DNA of 64,000 nt from Photobacterium gaetbulicola Gung47 (GCA_000940995.1 CP005973.1:186001-250000); one strand, 5' to 3'. Positions 25,949 to 35,618 are shown, counted from the first letter of the stretch. Notes: generated by a model not told the origin, from the letters alone. Numbers and translations are program-made.

Positions 25949-28900
25949 ATGATGATAACGGTCACGAATAATTATAAAAAACTGTTCTCTGTCGGTCTGC
26001 TTGCCGCATCAATGGCAGGTTGTGGTGGTGGCTCTGGCGGGAGCAGTGATGGCAAGCCGGGGACATTACCTCCAGAGGCTGATTGGCCGTCGCCGGATAT
26101 TTCAATCAGTGCTTGGTCCTTTAATGGCGGCAGTGGTCAGAGTGTGGCGTCTGCGAAAGTGGCAGGCAGCTATGCCGTTGCAGATCCGGCAGGTTTAAAT
26201 ATCGAAATAAGGGATATCCATCAAACGCTGAAACACCGTATTGACGCTGCTGATATCGTCGACCTGTTGCCCGATATGAACCTCAACCATGATAACGCAT
26301 TGTGCGGGATGACATTTACCCCGTCGGGGCGCTTTCTGTACCTTGCGGTTTGTGATCGTGACGCGGGCCGGAGTGATGACGCCATTCTGGCATACAATAC
26401 CAACACCGAAGCGTTGACCGTTTTCCACCGTCTAACTCTGCAGAAACAAGGCGCGAGCCAGTTGCCGCGTGTCGGTATGAACTATTTCTCTTCGACACTC
26501 TATGTTGGGGGGGATTCCGCTGTTTACCGGATTGATGCCGACCGCAATGCGGCATTTGAAGTTGAGCACAACGGGCGTCAGCTTGGCGTTGAGAAGATCG
26601 CGCTGGCGGGTCCGGTACAGGATATCGCGCTCGACATGGAAGTGGGCAATCTGTATCTGCAGACGCCCGACAGCGTTTACAAACTGCCGCACCACAGCCA
26701 ATCTGTTCAGCGTATCTACCGGCAGGATAATCTGACTGGCATTGCCTTCAGCCGGGTGTTCGGCAGTGAGGGGGATGCTGGGCTGTATATCAGCGTGGAG
26801 CATGGGGAGCGGACGGGGATGCTGTTCTCCCCGCTAGAGACGGTGCGAAGCAGTGGCCAGATAGCGCCAACCCCCTATCTGCTGACAGAGCAGCGCTGGC
26901 ACGACTTCAGCCTAACAGCAGACGGCAAGTTACTGTTTGCCGACAATGGTGCCCATCTGCTGCGGGACAATACAGATTTGCGGTTGGATTTTGACGCTTG
27001 GATGCGTGATGAATTGGCGCAGTATGTTGCAGCGATAAAGGGGCTGACCGCTTCGGGGATGTCGGGGAATTACGCCTCTCCGGAAGGTTTCCTGCACCGC
27101 AAACTGGAGCATACCAATCCCAACACGTCACCAATTGCCGATAACGTTGGCTGGGCACTATACCTGTTGATGGTCGCTGATCAAATTGAGCATGATCCAG
27201 AAATTGAGCAGTACATAGAGCTATTGATCAAACGTCACGCGGGTCTGCATGAGGACGGCAAGGGCGGCGTGAAAAGCGTCGATGGCCACTTTGTGCGTAA
27301 CTACAACACTGATGGCTCGATTAATGCGGGTAACCCGCAGTACCAGGTCTACATCAGCATGAAGTTCTTGCCTGCTGCGATCAAAGCGGCAGAGATGTAT
27401 CCCGATAACCAGAACATTGCCAGTTATGCCAAATACCTCCAGCAAGTGTTCCAGCGAGCTGGGGATGTGGTAAGGGCTGAGCAGCGTATTACATGGGACT
27501 CAGATGACTTTGGCCCGGTACGCCTTAACCGCCTCATGTCCAACGAGACTTGGCTTTACGGTGATATTGCTGCAGCTCAAGACCCCCTTGCAACCCGCAA
27601 CTATGGCAAGTTTACCTACGAAAGGGAAAACTTCCTCTACGACTACGAGTTGCTTGATCAGCCAGTGATTAAGTCCTCCCATTCGGCGTTTATCATTATG
27701 GGGGGGCCGCTTATTTTGGACCACCACTTCCATGGTAAGTCGTGGGCGGAACAGAACAATAACTACTACGCGCTGACCCAGTCGGAAACCGATGAGATGG
27801 GCTTTACCTATTTTGCTGGATTCTCTGCCGGCCATAGCCCGAATTCGAACGGCAACTATTATAACGATGGTCCGACCGACCATCCTGATGATTTTATTCA
27901 CTTCCCAGCGGTGAGCGGCTTTGGCCAGCTAGGCAAAACCGATGCCGTTGTCGGCGCTTACATGGCCTACCGAGATGGCCGCCGCCAGACCATGGTCAGC
28001 GCGGGAGACACCGATGCGCAGCTGCTAATGCGCTGGTCGGCCAACATGCCTGACTACGACAAAATGAGCGTTGGGATTGCGGACTTCTGGTACGGCGCAA
28101 TCGGGCTTGCAGAAACGATCCAGCCGGGGGTGGTTCAGCCATTTAGAAATACCTTCTATCGCCCTGAAGTCCAGATTGGTTTTAATGAACAAAATCGCCA
28201 GCAGGTGCTCTACTCAACCATGACACCAAGGCTGGTCACTGGTATTCGCGCCGATGGCAGTGAGGAGGCGTTTGGCTACCACCTTTCACCGTTTGTGGTC
28301 CCGACCGGTGAGATATTTGCCGAATTTCGCGTGGAAGACCCACAAGGAGATTGGGTCGAACTCGATGATATCGTGGGCATCCACAATATTACTGCCCCAT
28401 TGTCTGGACGTGAGGTCATTTTCAAGAACCCTAACTTTGAGCTTGGGGCAAACGTTGGTTGGGAGACTGTTGCTGGGAATGTGACAAGTGGCGGCAGTAT
28501 TCATGGTAGCGGAGTTACTCTGCAGGATGATGCGATCTTAACCCAGGCCGTCCATTTGCCGTATGGGATGGAAGGCAGTGAGTACCGGATATCGACGTTG
28601 ATTGAACCGCAAGGCCAAGCCGGAAGAGCAAAGTTGCGCCTGAGTTGGTCATCTACGGGCAATTTTGCCGACATCGATCCTGATAGTCAGGTAGAAAGCT
28701 CCAATGTGTTTGGGAATTGGGCCAACAAAGTGATGAGCCTGGATATTAAGCAACCGGCTAATGCGAAATATCTGCACATCGAATACTTGACCGAAGGTAG
28801 TGGCTCGTTTGTGTTTGGTAATACGGCGTTGCAATCTTTTGGCGCGAAACAACCCTTCAGCAATGGTGACTTCGAGCAAGGTAGTTCGAACTGGAACTTG

Positions 28901-29377
28901 AGCAACCGTGTTTACATTACCGATGACTCCAGCGAGGTTATTCAAGGCAGCCACTCGCTCAAATTCGATTTGAGCGGCGGGGTGACAAATTGGCAGAGCG
29001 CAGAGCGCAGGATCGATATTTCGGACGATCCGGCAGGAACCCGTTATCTGGTTCGCTTCAAAGTGGGTCAGCGTGACCTGGCGGAGGCGAAATTTGAAAT
29101 CAAGTTTGATATCGAAAACCCGCAACGCCCACCTAACTCTGAAGCAACCCCTACCGGTGACTGGCGAGATGTTGGTTTTGTTGACAATGATAGCCCCGAA
29201 GAGATCACGGTAACGGCTCGCAAACGCCCGGGCGAAACGGCGTTGAACTTGGTACTGCGGATGAAGCAGGACGGTAGGAATGCCGGCAGAAGCACTGTGG
29301 TATTGGATGATGTCCGGGTATATCACCAACAGATCCTCGACGACAGTTACTGTAATAATAGTGCTCAGTGCTACTAG
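25949..29377 (+). CDS. Large lipoprotein, probable glycan-active, family unrecognised
   Basis: 1142 residues from the ATG at 25949, preceded by AGAGGGA; the frame is open further upstream. A signal with lipobox ASMAGC and a Gly/Ser linker make it a lipoprotein, perhaps surface exposed. Residues about 75-345 look like a beta-propeller (repeated strands such as RFLYLAVCDRD, TLYVGGDSAVYRID, GNLYLQTPDSVYKL). About 350-790 is helix-rich with aromatic and acidic motifs (NVGWALYLLMVADQI, MSNETWLYGDIAA, SETDEMGFTYFAGFSAGH, VGIADFWYGAIGLAE), like an alpha/alpha-barrel carbohydrase or lyase. The end has two jelly-roll carbohydrate-binding-like modules (NPNFELGANVGWE, NGDFEQGSSNWNL). I cannot assign a family. 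Its position after GH3-sulfatase and before the importer suggests the endo-acting enzyme that starts breakdown. Confidence 0.75.
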   Translation: MMITVTNNYKKLFSVGLLAASMAGCGGGSGGSSDGKPGTLPPEADWPSPDISISAWSFNGGSGQSVASAKVAGSYAVADPAGLNIEIRDIHQTLKHRIDAADIVDLLPDMNLNHDNALCGMTFTPSGRFLYLAVCDRDAGRSDDAILAYNTNTEALTVFHRLTLQKQGASQLPRVGMNYFSSTLYVGGDSAVYRIDADRNAAFEVEHNGRQLGVEKIALAGPVQDIALDMEVGNLYLQTPDSVYKLPHHSQSVQRIYRQDNLTGIAFSRVFGSEGDAGLYISVEHGERTGMLFSPLETVRSSGQIAPTPYLLTEQRWHDFSLTADGKLLFADNGAHLLRDNTDLRLDFDAWMRDELAQYVAAIKGLTASGMSGNYASPEGFLHRKLEHTNPNTSPIADNVGWALYLLMVADQIEHDPEIEQYIELLIKRHAGLHEDGKGGVKSVDGHFVRNYNTDGSINAGNPQYQVYISMKFLPAAIKAAEMYPDNQNIASYAKYLQQVFQRAGDVVRAEQRITWDSDDFGPVRLNRLMSNETWLYGDIAAAQDPLATRNYGKFTYERENFLYDYELLDQPVIKSSHSAFIIMGGPLILDHHFHGKSWAEQNNNYYALTQSETDEMGFTYFAGFSAGHSPNSNGNYYNDGPTDHPDDFIHFPAVSGFGQLGKTDAVVGAYMAYRDGRRQTMVSAGDTDAQLLMRWSANMPDYDKMSVGIADFWYGAIGLAETIQPGVVQPFRNTFYRPEVQIGFNEQNRQQVLYSTMTPRLVTGIRADGSEEAFGYHLSPFVVPTGEIFAEFRVEDPQGDWVELDDIVGIHNITAPLSGREVIFKNPNFELGANVGWETVAGNVTSGGSIHGSGVTLQDDAILTQAVHLPYGMEGSEYRISTLIEPQGQAGRAKLRLSWSSTGNFADIDPDSQVESSNVFGNWANKVMSLDIKQPANAKYLHIEYLTEGSGSFVFGNTALQSFGAKQPFSNGDFEQGSSNWNLSNRVYITDDSSEVIQGSHSLKFDLSGGVTNWQSAERRIDISDDPAGTRYLVRFKVGQRDLAEAKFEIKFDIENPQRPPNSEATPTGDWRDVGFVDNDSPEEITVTARKRPGETALNLVLRMKQDGRNAGRSTVVLDDVRVYHQQILDDSYCNNSAQCY

Positions 29378-29417
29378 TTGTGCAATCATCACTGAAGTGA
29401 TCAATTAGATTGTCGAC

Positions 29418-29450
29418 AAGCCTAACCGCGATGCGGTTAGGCTTTTTTTT
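29418..29450 (+). terminator. Rho-independent terminator after the large lipoprotein
   Basis: Perfect 12-bp stem AAGCCTAACCGC / GCGGTTAGGCTT with loop GAT, then a run of T. It separates the GH3-sulfatase-lipoprotein transcript from the ABC operon. Confidence 0.93.
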
Positions 29451-29531
29451 ATCTGTTATGCCGTGGCAAGGCGTTATTCTACTTTGGTTGCATCTTGCCA
29501 TCGCGGGTCGTTGAAAAAGGCTACTTTTGCT

Positions 29532-29543
29532 AAAACGTTTCGA
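29532..29543. promoter_or_regulatory. Upstream LacI-type operator of the ABC operon
   Basis: AAAACGTTTCGA, the same core as the other operators. No promoter elements are visible at it. It lies about 306 bp before the operator at 29838, a distance suited to DNA looping by a tetrameric or paired LacI protein. Arms TACTTTT (29522-29528) and AAAAGTA (29552-29558) flank it as an inverted repeat. Confidence 0.6.
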
Positions 29544-29803
29544 AATGAATGAAAAGTAACCAGAGTTATTTCTATAGTATCGGATCAGAAAGTTAGATCC
29601 ATATCAAACTTTCGGTCAATGACAAGCCGGGAGGTGGCGATATGGCGCTTGTGTTGCAGTTACTATCGGCTGGTGAAATGACTTTAATAACGTGCAGATT
29701 GGATTTAAGTTTATGATTTATTGTGATTTATTATTTCCAGTATAGCGGTTGTAAGAGCAAGAAATAAAAAGTGTGACCCATGTACATGATTTGATACCTG
29801 TTG

Positions 29804-29847
29804 TTGACAGTAAATGGGGCTTTACTTACTATTTGTAGAAACGTTTC
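29804..29847 (+). promoter_or_regulatory. Promoter with perfect LacI-type operator, ABC operon
   Basis: -35 TTGACA (29804-29809), 17-bp spacer, -10 TACTAT (29827-29832): a near-consensus sigma70 promoter. The perfect palindrome GAAACGTTTC at 29838-29847 sits on the expected transcription start, the classic place for steric repression. This also rules out the in-frame ATG at 29814 as the start of the ATPase gene. A TGTGA half-site at 29772 is centred near -60 if read as a CRP site, but its other half is poor. Confidence 0.78.
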
Positions 29848-29879
29848 AACACAAACAATTTTCTACGAAGAGTACGGTT

Positions 29880-30998
29880 ATGGCCCAGGTCAAGCTGCAA
29901 AACATAAACAAAATTTATAAGAATGGTTATCACGCTGTTCATGATTTTTGTCTGGACATCAAGGATGGTGAGTTCATGGTGCTGGTTGGTCCTTCGGGCT
30001 GTGCCAAATCGACCACACTACGAATGATTGCCGGGCTTGAAAGTATTACCAGTGGTGATCTTCATATCGGTGATAAGCATTGTAATTCTGTTCTACCGAA
30101 AGACCGTGGTATTGCCATGGTGTTCCAGAACTACGCACTGTATCCACACATGACTGTGCGCCAAAATTTGGCGTTTGGTTTGGAAACCCGCAAGAAGTCG
30201 AAAGAGGAAATTCATCGTCGTGTGACAGAAGCCGCAGAGTTGCTGGAAATCACTGAATTGCTTGATCGCAAACCGGGGCAAATGTCTGGTGGCCAGTGTC
30301 AGCGCGTTGCATTAGGCCGTGCGATGGTACGTAAGCCTGAAGTCTTTTTGTTCGATGAACCGCTTTCAAACCTGGATGCGAAATTGCGTGTTTCGATGCG
30401 GATGCGCATATCCCGCCTGCATGATGAACTCAAGCAGAGCGGTAAACCGGCAACCATGATCTATGTCACCCATGATCAGGTGGAAGCATTGACCATGGGT
30501 GACCGAATTTGTGTGCTAAACCGCGGCGCAATTATGCAGGTTGACACACCCATGAACCTGTATCACAAACCAGTGAATAAGTTTGTCGCGGAATTTATCG
30601 GCTCACCAACGATGAACATGCTGGAAGGCAAACTGACTAAAACCGAATCCAATAACATGGCAGTAGAAGTCGATGGCCATTTATTCGAATTGCCTGAAGC
30701 AAAGCAAGCCCGAGCTGAACAATATAACGGACACGAAGTATTCCTGGGTTTGCGACCAGAACATATTAATATCGGTGAAGCAAGCAACAGCTGCGAAGCC
30801 AAAATTACAGAAGTGGAAGAAATGGGTTCTGAGTCTTTTGTTTATCTAAACTTCGCAGGTAAACAATTGATTTGTAAATATGTAAACCCAGACATTGCAT
30901 TGTGCAAACAAAGCATGCATCAAATTTCTTTCAATATGGATAAGTGCCATATTTTCGATAGAAGCACCGAAGAAAATATTTTTATTCCGACAGAATAA
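29880..30998 (+). CDS. Sugar ABC importer ATPase (UgpC/MsmK/MalK type)
   Basis: 372 residues, cytoplasmic ATPase that drives a carbohydrate importer. The motifs are Walker A GPSGCAKSTT (Lys43), Q-loop MVFQNYALYPHMTV, signature MSGGQCQRVALGRAM, Walker B VFLFDEPLSNLD, H-loop IYVTHDQVEA and a C-terminal TOBE/OB-type regulatory domain (LGLRPEHI). The Walker A Gly next to the Lys is Ala42 here (GPSGCGK is usual). The start at 29880 gives the usual family length. Partners are the binding protein and permeases at 35751-38776. ATPases of this class can serve several importers. Confidence 0.93.
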   Translation: MAQVKLQNINKIYKNGYHAVHDFCLDIKDGEFMVLVGPSGCAKSTTLRMIAGLESITSGDLHIGDKHCNSVLPKDRGIAMVFQNYALYPHMTVRQNLAFGLETRKKSKEEIHRRVTEAAELLEITELLDRKPGQMSGGQCQRVALGRAMVRKPEVFLFDEPLSNLDAKLRVSMRMRISRLHDELKQSGKPATMIYVTHDQVEALTMGDRICVLNRGAIMQVDTPMNLYHKPVNKFVAEFIGSPTMNMLEGKLTKTESNNMAVEVDGHLFELPEAKQARAEQYNGHEVFLGLRPEHINIGEASNSCEAKITEVEEMGSESFVYLNFAGKQLICKYVNPDIALCKQSMHQISFNMDKCHIFDRSTEENIFIPTE

Positions 30999-31037
30999 CA
31001 GACAGTTTTAAATTTATATTATAGGTATTTTAATTTC

Positions 31038-34000
31038 ATGATTCACACTATTTCTGACTCAAGCCATGTAGTCTCAAATGGCTTACTAAACCTAGAATTT
31101 ACTGAGCATAATGTTCTGAAGAATATTAAATCTGGCAATGTAATGGTAAACCTTTACGAGCCAAGTGAATTCGAAGGTGCTTTGTCAAATGTATATATTC
31201 GCGTTAAAAGCGATGCTGGCATTTCATTTATGCCGCTTATGCACCTTAATCACAATATGCGCGCTTTCCGTACTGAAGCGGGATTGGTTGGCTGGGAAAC
31301 CACCACAGAAGCTTTCCGTGCAACAGTTGTCATGAGCCTGGATGCACAATCTGAAAAAGTTTTCTTTACCACTCAGGTAGAAAACCTGCAAAAAGATGCT
31401 CTGAAATACGACTTGGTATTTGGTCAAGATCTTGCTCTTGCCGATGAAGGCGGCGTAAAAAGCAATGAGTGCTACGTCAGCCAATACCTGGATCATCAAG
31501 TATTTAACCTAGAGCAAGCGGGTTATGTTATCTGCTCTCGCCAGAACCTGCCTCAGTCTACGGGTAACCCTTGCTCTCAAATTGGCTCACTGACTGATTC
31601 AATTGTTGGTTACTCAACTGACGGTTATCAGTTCTTTGGCAAGAACTACCGTTTTGAGCCAACGCCAGTAGTACTTTCTGAGCCGACGCTAGCTAACGAA
31701 AAACTACAGTTTGAAATGGGTTATGTTGCGCTGCAAACTGCGGACATTACACTGGCCCCTGCGCAACAATCTCAGTCGGTATTCTACATTGCCTTCGGTA
31801 CTCACCTTGAAGGGGCGAATGTTGCTGAAGCGGGTGATCTTGAGGCTATCAAAGCGGCATATTCAGCGCCTGCAATGACCGCGGCAACAGAACAAACACT
31901 GCCTTCATTCTTCCTAAATGGTTATAACGTGCTTGTTGGCGACGAGCTTACGGCAGAAGAAATCAAAGACTTCTTCGGTGAAGAGCGTCGCTTTGCTGAA
32001 GAGCAAGACGGCAAGCTATTGTCTTTCTTCTACGGTAAGCAAAAAGGCGAAAGCCGCTATGTGACATTGCCTGCGAAAGAGCGTGTGCTTGAGCGTTCAA
32101 CCGGCCACATGGTTTCTTCTGGCAACTGCCAGGACTTCCAAAATGCCGTGATGAGCTCAACCCACGGTATGTATGGTGTGTTCAACTCACATGTCGTCAT
32201 TGGCAATACTTCATTCAACAAACTGTTGGGTGTCGACCGTACGTCTTTGAACCTGTTTAAGTACAGCGGCCAGCGTATCTGGGTGAAGGAAGGCGATGAT
32301 TTCCGTATCCTTTCGATGCCATCTGCCTACGAGACCGGTCTTAACTTCTCGCGCTGGGTATACAAATACCAGCAAGGTTATATCGTTGTAACCAGCTTCA
32401 GTGCGCAGGATACCTCTTCAATCCAGCTAGACATCGAAACCGTTAATTTATCTGATGCGCTTGAAGTCATTGTGACCAACCAAATGGTAATGGGTAACAA
32501 TGAAAATGATGCCAATGTCGTGGTTGAACACAAAGATGACTACATGACAGTATCTGGTGATTTCGAGCTGATGAACTCGGTTCACCCTGAGCTGACCTAT
32601 GCGATTCGCCCTGATGCTTCACTGGCGGAAGTGTCGCTAGTGAAAGCTGACGACAGTGTTCGTTACGTACTGTTCCAAGGTAAGGTACAAGACAAGGCAA
32701 GCCTAACAATTCAAGGTGCCATGAACGCTGATCAGGTAACGGCTCCGCTAACACTCGACTTTGCTGCTGAAATTGAAAAATACCAAGCTTCACAGCACGC
32801 ACTGATCAATAACTTCCACATTGATTTCGAGAACGACAGTTACAACGCCCAGAAGTTGAATGACACTATGCAGTGGTTCACCCACAACGCATTGGTGCAC
32901 TACAGCACGCCACACGGCCTAGAGCAATACTCTGGTGCGGCGTGGGGTACGCGTGATGTCTCTCAGGGCCCATTCGAATTCTTTATGTCGATGCAGCGCT
33001 ATGACCGTGTAGTTGACCTATTGAAAACCATCTACAGCCACCAGCATATCGAAACCGGTACTTGGCCGCAGTGGTTCATGTTCGACAAATACGCCAAGAT
33101 CCAGCAGGAAGACTGCCACGGTGACATCGTAGTTTGGCCTTTGAAAGCCATTGCTGACTACATCACGGCCACCGGCGATCTGGATGTACTGAACATTGAA
33201 GTGCCATACACCAGCATCGAAGACGGCTTTACCTTTACACCGGAAACCTACACCCTGTTTGCCCACGTTGAGCGTCAGGTTAAACACATCATCGACAACC
33301 TGATCCCGGGCACATCGCTATCATGCTACGGTGACGGTGACTGGGATGATACCCTGCAGCCGGCTAACCAAGCCCTGCGTGAAAACATGGTCAGTGGCTG
33401 GACTATCCCGCTAACCCTGCAAGCGCTGAAGACGATGAGTGCCGCGCTTGAAGGTAATCCTGATTTCGCCGTTTTTGTTCACAAGATCAATAAACTGGCT
33501 ATCGAAATGGAAGAGGATTACAACAACTTGCTGATCAAAGACGGTGTTATTGCTGGCTTTATCCACTTACCGAACAAAGACGTTGATCAGGTTGAGTACC
33601 TCCTTCACCCGTCAGACAAGAAAACAGGCATCAAGTATCGCCTGCTGCCGGCCTCACGTTCGATCATCTCTGAAACGTTCGACAAAGAGATGGCAGACAA
33701 GCACATGGCCATCATCGAAGAGAACCTGGTTCACCCTGACGGCGTGCGCTTGATGGAGAAAATGGCGAAATACCAGGGTGGTAAGCAGAGCTACTTCAAG
33801 CGTGCCGAGCTGGCTGCAAACCTTGGCCGTGAAGTGGGCCTTCAGTACTGCCACGCCCATATTCGCTTCATCGAAGCTCTGTGTAAGATGGGTAAAGCGG
33901 ATGAAGTGGCGCAGAACCTGTACAAGATTGTCCCTGTGGGTATTCAAAAGGCCGTACCGAACGCAGAAGTGCGTCAGTCCAATGCTTACTTCTCAAGCTC

Positions 34001-34421
34001 TGACGGTAAGTTCAATGACCGCTACGAAGCGTACCGTGATTTCGACAAGCTGAAGAAAGGCGAAGTCGCAGTGAAAGGTGGCTGGCGTATCTACTCGAGC
34101 GGCCCTGGTATCTACATCAACCAGGTGATCAGTAATGTACTGGGTATCCGTTTCGATAACGAGTCTTTGGTACTGGACCCTGTGATTGCCAAGCAGATGG
34201 GTAAAGTGACGCTGGACTTCACGCTATACGGCAAGCCATGCCGCTTGGTGATTAACCCAGAGCAAGGGACTTACACACCGAAACGTGTTGAGCTTAACGG
34301 TGAAGAGCTTGCTATCTCGCTAATGCCAAATGCTTACCGTACCGGTGGGGCGCTTATTGAGAAGCAAGTTGTTGCCTCTATGCTACAAGACACCCAAAAC
34401 GAGTTGGCGATCTGGCTGTAG
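31038..34421 (+). CDS. GH94-type phosphorylase, 1,2-beta-oligoglucan phosphorylase-like
   Basis: 1127 residues without a signal peptide, so cytoplasmic. The N-terminal half is beta-rich (sandwich domains); the C-terminal half is an (alpha/alpha)6 barrel with LEQYSGAAWGTRDVSQGP, the catalytic-site motif GDGDWDDTLQP (Asp768-Trp769-Asp770-Asp771, cf. DWND of GH94) and the end motif GWRIYSSGPGIYINQV. Members of about 1100 residues with this layout include the 1,2-beta-oligoglucan (sophorooligosaccharide) phosphorylases, which split off glucose 1-phosphate. The LacI gene, binding protein, permeases and cytoplasmic GH3 around it resemble the Listeria beta-1,2-glucan cluster as I remember it. Linkage specificity is inference; cyclic-glucan or other phosphorylase activity is possible. 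Confidence 0.72.
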   Translation: MIHTISDSSHVVSNGLLNLEFTEHNVLKNIKSGNVMVNLYEPSEFEGALSNVYIRVKSDAGISFMPLMHLNHNMRAFRTEAGLVGWETTTEAFRATVVMSLDAQSEKVFFTTQVENLQKDALKYDLVFGQDLALADEGGVKSNECYVSQYLDHQVFNLEQAGYVICSRQNLPQSTGNPCSQIGSLTDSIVGYSTDGYQFFGKNYRFEPTPVVLSEPTLANEKLQFEMGYVALQTADITLAPAQQSQSVFYIAFGTHLEGANVAEAGDLEAIKAAYSAPAMTAATEQTLPSFFLNGYNVLVGDELTAEEIKDFFGEERRFAEEQDGKLLSFFYGKQKGESRYVTLPAKERVLERSTGHMVSSGNCQDFQNAVMSSTHGMYGVFNSHVVIGNTSFNKLLGVDRTSLNLFKYSGQRIWVKEGDDFRILSMPSAYETGLNFSRWVYKYQQGYIVVTSFSAQDTSSIQLDIETVNLSDALEVIVTNQMVMGNNENDANVVVEHKDDYMTVSGDFELMNSVHPELTYAIRPDASLAEVSLVKADDSVRYVLFQGKVQDKASLTIQGAMNADQVTAPLTLDFAAEIEKYQASQHALINNFHIDFENDSYNAQKLNDTMQWFTHNALVHYSTPHGLEQYSGAAWGTRDVSQGPFEFFMSMQRYDRVVDLLKTIYSHQHIETGTWPQWFMFDKYAKIQQEDCHGDIVVWPLKAIADYITATGDLDVLNIEVPYTSIEDGFTFTPETYTLFAHVERQVKHIIDNLIPGTSLSCYGDGDWDDTLQPANQALRENMVSGWTIPLTLQALKTMSAALEGNPDFAVFVHKINKLAIEMEEDYNNLLIKDGVIAGFIHLPNKDVDQVEYLLHPSDKKTGIKYRLLPASRSIISETFDKEMADKHMAIIEENLVHPDGVRLMEKMAKYQGGKQSYFKRAELAANLGREVGLQYCHAHIRFIEALCKMGKADEVAQNLYKIVPVGIQKAVPNAEVRQSNAYFSSSDGKFNDRYEAYRDFDKLKKGEVAVKGGWRIYSSGPGIYINQVISNVLGIRFDNESLVLDPVIAKQMGKVTLDFTLYGKPCRLVINPEQGTYTPKRVELNGEELAISLMPNAYRTGGALIEKQVVASMLQDTQNELAIWL

Positions 34422-34431
34422 CCAATGGGCC

Positions 34432-34456
34432 TGACACCCCGGATTCCGGGGTGTCA
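34432..34456 (+). terminator. Strong hairpin after the GH94 gene
   Basis: 12-nt arms TGACACCCCGGA / TCCGGGGTGTCA around one T, ten bases after the stop. No T run follows, so it may protect the mRNA end or act with Rho rather than terminate alone. Confidence 0.5.
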
Positions 34457-34510
34457 ACCTCATCGTCGGTCGTATTCTGTGTTATGCGTCAACGTTACTC
34501 TGTTCTGATT

Positions 34511-34527
34511 TGTAGAAACGTTTTACA
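34511..34527 (+). promoter_or_regulatory. LacI-type operator before the lacI-family gene
   Basis: TGTAGAAACGTTTTACA, an operator with the common AAACGTTT core, 105 bp before the regulator's ATG. A possible -10 (TATACT) lies at 34536-34541, which would put the operator on the -35 region. This suggests autoregulation. Confidence 0.65.
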
Positions 34528-34631
34528 TGATCCGTTATACTTCAAGTTAACTAGCTGCAAATACAAAATATTATTTTCGTAAGCAAGGCTGTAACTGTTA
34601 CGGTTTAAGTAAAAGGAAAAAGGTTTAGCTA

Positions 34632-35618
34632 ATGAGGCCTACAATCAAAGATGTCGCAAGAGAAGCGAAAGTGTCTATTTCGACAGTGTCTTATGCGATC
34701 AACAACAGTGATCGTATTAGCGAGAAGACTCGCAACCATGTGTTAGAAGTAGCGAAAAAGTTGAACTACTCAGCGAACAGTAATGCTAAACGTCTAAGAC
34801 AGAAGAATGTGGGTGCCATTGGTATCTTCTTTAACTCTTGGTTCGGTCCTATCTATAGTGAGTTGGTTCAGGGAATTGAGCGCAAAGTTCACGAAATGGG
34901 TTATGACTTGATTGCCTGTAGTTTGTTCGGCGGGTCCGAGTCGACGGCGCACCGCTACCTCAAGGATCAGATGATTGATGGTGCCATTATCTTGAGCAAC
35001 GCCTTTGATGATGATTTCCTGAAGTCGGTCGCTTCAAAAGACTTACCAATTGTTGCCTTGGACCGTGAAGTCAAAGCAGAGCATATTTACAATATCCTGA
35101 TTGACAACTTCGGTGGCGCATTTGGTGCAACCAAGCAGCTTATTGCAAGTGGGTGCCAGCAAGTTCACTACTTCTGTGGTCCTGATGACTCATACGACAA
35201 CCAGAAACGCTTGGAAGGCTACATTGCCGCGCTTGGCTTCTACAATGTCAAATTTGATAACAATTTGATTATTAAGTCTGATTTTACCGAAGAAGACGCA
35301 TATTTGAAAATGAAGGAAATTATTGACCAAGGTGAAACACCGAAAGCAATATTTTCTGCAAATGATGAAATGGCTCTGGGTATTATCCGGGCTGCAAATG
35401 AAAGTGGTATTAAAATTCCAGAGCAACTAAAGCTCATTGGTTTTGACAATATCAGAGAATCTGAAAGAACGACACCGGCATTAAGTACTGTTACTCACCA
35501 TAAGTATGAAATGGGTGTTAAAGCTGTTGAAGTACTATTTAGTGCGATGAATAGCGAAGAAGAAATTGAACAAGTAACAATTCTACCAACTCAAATTGTT
35601 GAACGAGAAACCGTGTAG
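34632..35618 (+). CDS. LacI/GalR-family transcriptional regulator
   Basis: 328 residues. The N-terminal helix-turn-helix reads TIKDVAREAKVSISTVSYAI, followed by the hinge helix (NAKRLRQKN), then a periplasmic-binding-protein-like sensor domain (GAIGIFFNSWFGPIYSELVQ, AIFSANDEMALGII, IGFDNIRESERTTPALSTV). It would bind an oligosaccharide or sugar phosphate and release DNA. It lies inside the importer cluster between the GH94 and binding-protein genes, with its own operator upstream. The AAACGTTT core found at six places in the window is the kind of site this family recognises, so I infer it controls them all. Ribosome binding site AAAAGG. Confidence 0.93.
   Translation: MRPTIKDVAREAKVSISTVSYAINNSDRISEKTRNHVLEVAKKLNYSANSNAKRLRQKNVGAIGIFFNSWFGPIYSELVQGIERKVHEMGYDLIACSLFGGSESTAHRYLKDQMIDGAIILSNAFDDDFLKSVASKDLPIVALDREVKAEHIYNILIDNFGGAFGATKQLIASGCQQVHYFCGPDDSYDNQKRLEGYIAALGFYNVKFDNNLIIKSDFTEEDAYLKMKEIIDQGETPKAIFSANDEMALGIIRAANESGIKIPEQLKLIGFDNIRESERTTPALSTVTHHKYEMGVKAVEVLFSAMNSEEEIEQVTILPTQIVERETV

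Noticed and set aside
28649..29404. 251-codon antisense frame at the end of the lipoprotein gene
   Set aside because: No ribosome binding site or family; sense frame has clear jelly-roll modules.
29772..29787. CRP site before the ABC promoter
   Set aside because: TGTGA is good and the distance fits, but the second half (TACAT) barely matches TCACA.
29814..29879. Upstream in-frame ATG that would extend the ABC ATPase by 22 residues
   Set aside because: The ATG lies inside the promoter (between -35 and -10) and the operator follows it; the ATG at 29880 gives the normal family length.
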